Shown piece by piece: positions 4,229 through 5,184 of a DNA stretch of 5,184 nt. Location: positions 1 to 5,184 of the forward strand of contig CAYXJZ010000137.1 in the NCBI GenBank assembly GCA_964465355.1. The letters run 5' to 3'. The stretch's first letter is position 1, and every line of letters starts with the position of its first letter. The notes beneath the pieces are model-generated. The model searched no databases. It was not told the DNA's origin and saw nothing but the letters and a program-made list of their open reading frames with translations. The stretch comes from JAABTL01 sp964465355. Lineage in GTDB: Bacteria; Deinococcota; Deinococci; Deinococcales; Trueperaceae. Made by a program: the position numbers and the translations under genes.

Positions 4229-5184
4229 ATGCCCCGCCCTGTCCTGGCCCACGTCGCCGGCGCCTTCGCGCTGCTGGCCTTGGCCTTAGGCGTGGCCCTC
4301 CCGCTGTCCGCCCTCGCCGGCCGAACCCTGGACGCGGCCGGTTGGCGCAGCCTGCTCGAACCCGAGATCCTGCGGCTGATCCTGCGCACGGCAGGCCAGG
4401 CGGCCGCCTCCACCCTGTTGGCCTTGGCCATCGGCCTGCCTGCCGCCTGGGCGCTCTCCCGTCCCGAACTGCCGCTCAAGGGGCTGTGGCGCGCGCTCTT
4501 CGTGGTGCCCTTCGTGCTGCCCTCGCTGGTGGCCGGGGTGGCGGTGCTGGCCTGGCTGGGGCCGCGGGGCCTGCTTGGCGTCGACCTGCGCGACACCTGG
4601 CTGATCCTCGTCCTGGCCCACGCCTTCTACAACGTTGGTGTGGTGGCCCGCATCGTGGGCGGGCACCTCGAAGGCGCCAGCGGGCGCCTGAGCGAGGCCG
4701 CCGCCACCCTCGGCGCCGGTCCGCTGCGCCGCCTCTTGCGGGTCACGCTGCCCACCGCCGCCCCTGCCTTGCTGGCGGCAGGCAGCCTGGTGTTCCTCTT
4801 CTGCTTCACCAGCTTCGGGGTGGTGCTGGTGCTCGCCCCCGACCCGGGCTTCGCCACGCTCGAGGTGGAGGTCTACCGCCGTATCGCCCGCTCCTTCGAC
4901 CTCTCCGGCGCCAGCGCCCTCGCGCTGTTGCAGGCCGTGCTGGTGCTGACGCTGGCCTGGCCCTACCTGCGTGCCCAGGCCAGCATGGCCAGGGCGGTCA
5001 ACCGTGGCACCGACACCTTCACCGCACCCAAGCCGCTGCTGACCTTGGCGGCCGTTGCGCCTGCCGCCGCGCTCACCGTCCTGCCGCTGGCTGCGCTGTT
5101 GCTGAGCACCCTGCGCCCGCCTGCCGGGGCCACCCTGACGGCCGCTTGGCGGTCGCTGCTCACACCAAGCGCCGTCGTCGGCCT
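4229..5184 (+). CDS. ABC importer permease, ThiP/FbpB-like (3' partial)
   Basis: The frame is open from ATG 4229 to the window edge (318 codons seen). The protein is very hydrophobic, with about seven membrane spans in view (roughly residues 7-30, 54-76, 86-109, 121-145, 178-204, 226-248, 272-300). Residues 156-175 carry the EAA loop that docks on the ATPase: EAAATLGAGPLRRLLRVTLP, with E156, G162 and L174-P175. The stretch FTSFGVVLVLAPDPGFATLEVEVYRRIARSFDL is typical of fused two-domain permeases for ferric iron or thiamine, which are 500-550 residues with about 12 spans; this one enters its second half at about residue 270. It would sit in the cytoplasmic membrane with a periplasmic binding protein and an ATPase, neither of which is in view. 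The choice between iron, thiamine or another substrate cannot be made from this part alone. No ribosome site; a TAnnnT hexamer six bases before the ATG suggests leaderless expression. Confidence 0.88.
   Translation, partial: MPRPVLAHVAGAFALLALALGVALPLSALAGRTLDAAGWRSLLEPEILRLILRTAGQAAASTLLALAIGLPAAWALSRPELPLKGLWRALFVVPFVLPSLVAGVAVLAWLGPRGLLGVDLRDTWLILVLAHAFYNVGVVARIVGGHLEGASGRLSEAAATLGAGPLRRLLRVTLPTAAPALLAAGSLVFLFCFTSFGVVLVLAPDPGFATLEVEVYRRIARSFDLSGASALALLQAVLVLTLAWPYLRAQASMARAVNRGTDTFTAPKPLLTLAAVAPAAALTVLPLAALLLSTLRPPAGATLTAAWRSLLTPSAVVG

Noticed and set aside
4162..4857. Minus-strand frames opposite the ABC permease
   Set aside because: The plus frame has membrane spans and an EAA loop. The minus frames are Arg/Ala/Gly/Pro-rich shadows.
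1..5184. CRISPR arrays, tRNA or rRNA genes, transposases or IS ends
   Set aside because: I looked for regularly spaced repeats, tRNA-like cloverleaf motifs and transposase motifs and saw none. The only repeats are the short ones listed.

Overview
This is a 5.2 kb piece of a GC-rich bacterial chromosome. The coding regions use C/G-ending codons heavily. Two plus-strand genes have a TAnnnT hexamer exactly six bases before their ATG and no Shine-Dalgarno sequence, which suggests leaderless transcription. That style is common in Deinococcota and Actinobacteria. The lineage cannot be fixed from this window; a Deinococcota relative (Deinococcus/Truepera-like) is my low-confidence guess.

Layout, left to right. 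(1) Positions 1-579 (+) hold the C-terminal part of an HD-GYP domain protein, probably a cyclic-di-GMP phosphodiesterase; its N-terminus lies outside the window. (2) Positions 633-914 (+) encode a 93-residue exported protein of unknown function behind a strong ribosome binding site. (3) A 13-bp perfect hairpin at 928-963 separates it from a convergent DinB/YfiT-like protein at 985-1479 (-). That gene seems to start at a GTG overlapping the stop of a 15-codon upstream ORF, which has a much better ribosome binding site. (4) Divergent to it, 1672-1941 (+) encodes an 89-residue protein built from two copies of an NTRF-containing motif. (5) Convergent to that, 1961-3481 (-) encodes an unusual two-domain protein: an AlkD-like DNA alkylation-repair HEAT-repeat glycosylase fused to an aminoglycoside-phosphotransferase-type kinase. 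(6) Divergent to the fusion, 3547-4187 (+) holds a two-gene toxin-antitoxin operon: a ribbon-helix-helix antitoxin and a COG1569-type PIN ribonuclease toxin that starts with TTG in a 4-base overlap. (7) Positions 4229-5184 (+) hold the start of a multi-spanning ABC importer permease of the iron/thiamine (ThiP/FbpB-like) type, cut by the window edge.

How the genes relate. The most interesting segment is 1961-4187. The repair-kinase fusion and the toxin-antitoxin operon share a control region of about 65 bp, with overlapping back-to-back -10-like elements and two nearly identical CATCAT boxes. One box is a perfect palindrome. The antitoxin's DNA-binding fold makes it a natural candidate to control both directions. 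Regulation of the fusion by the antitoxin, and a genotoxin-defence role for the fusion, are inference. The HD-GYP gene and the ABC permease look like ordinary chromosomal genes flanking this more accessory-looking centre.
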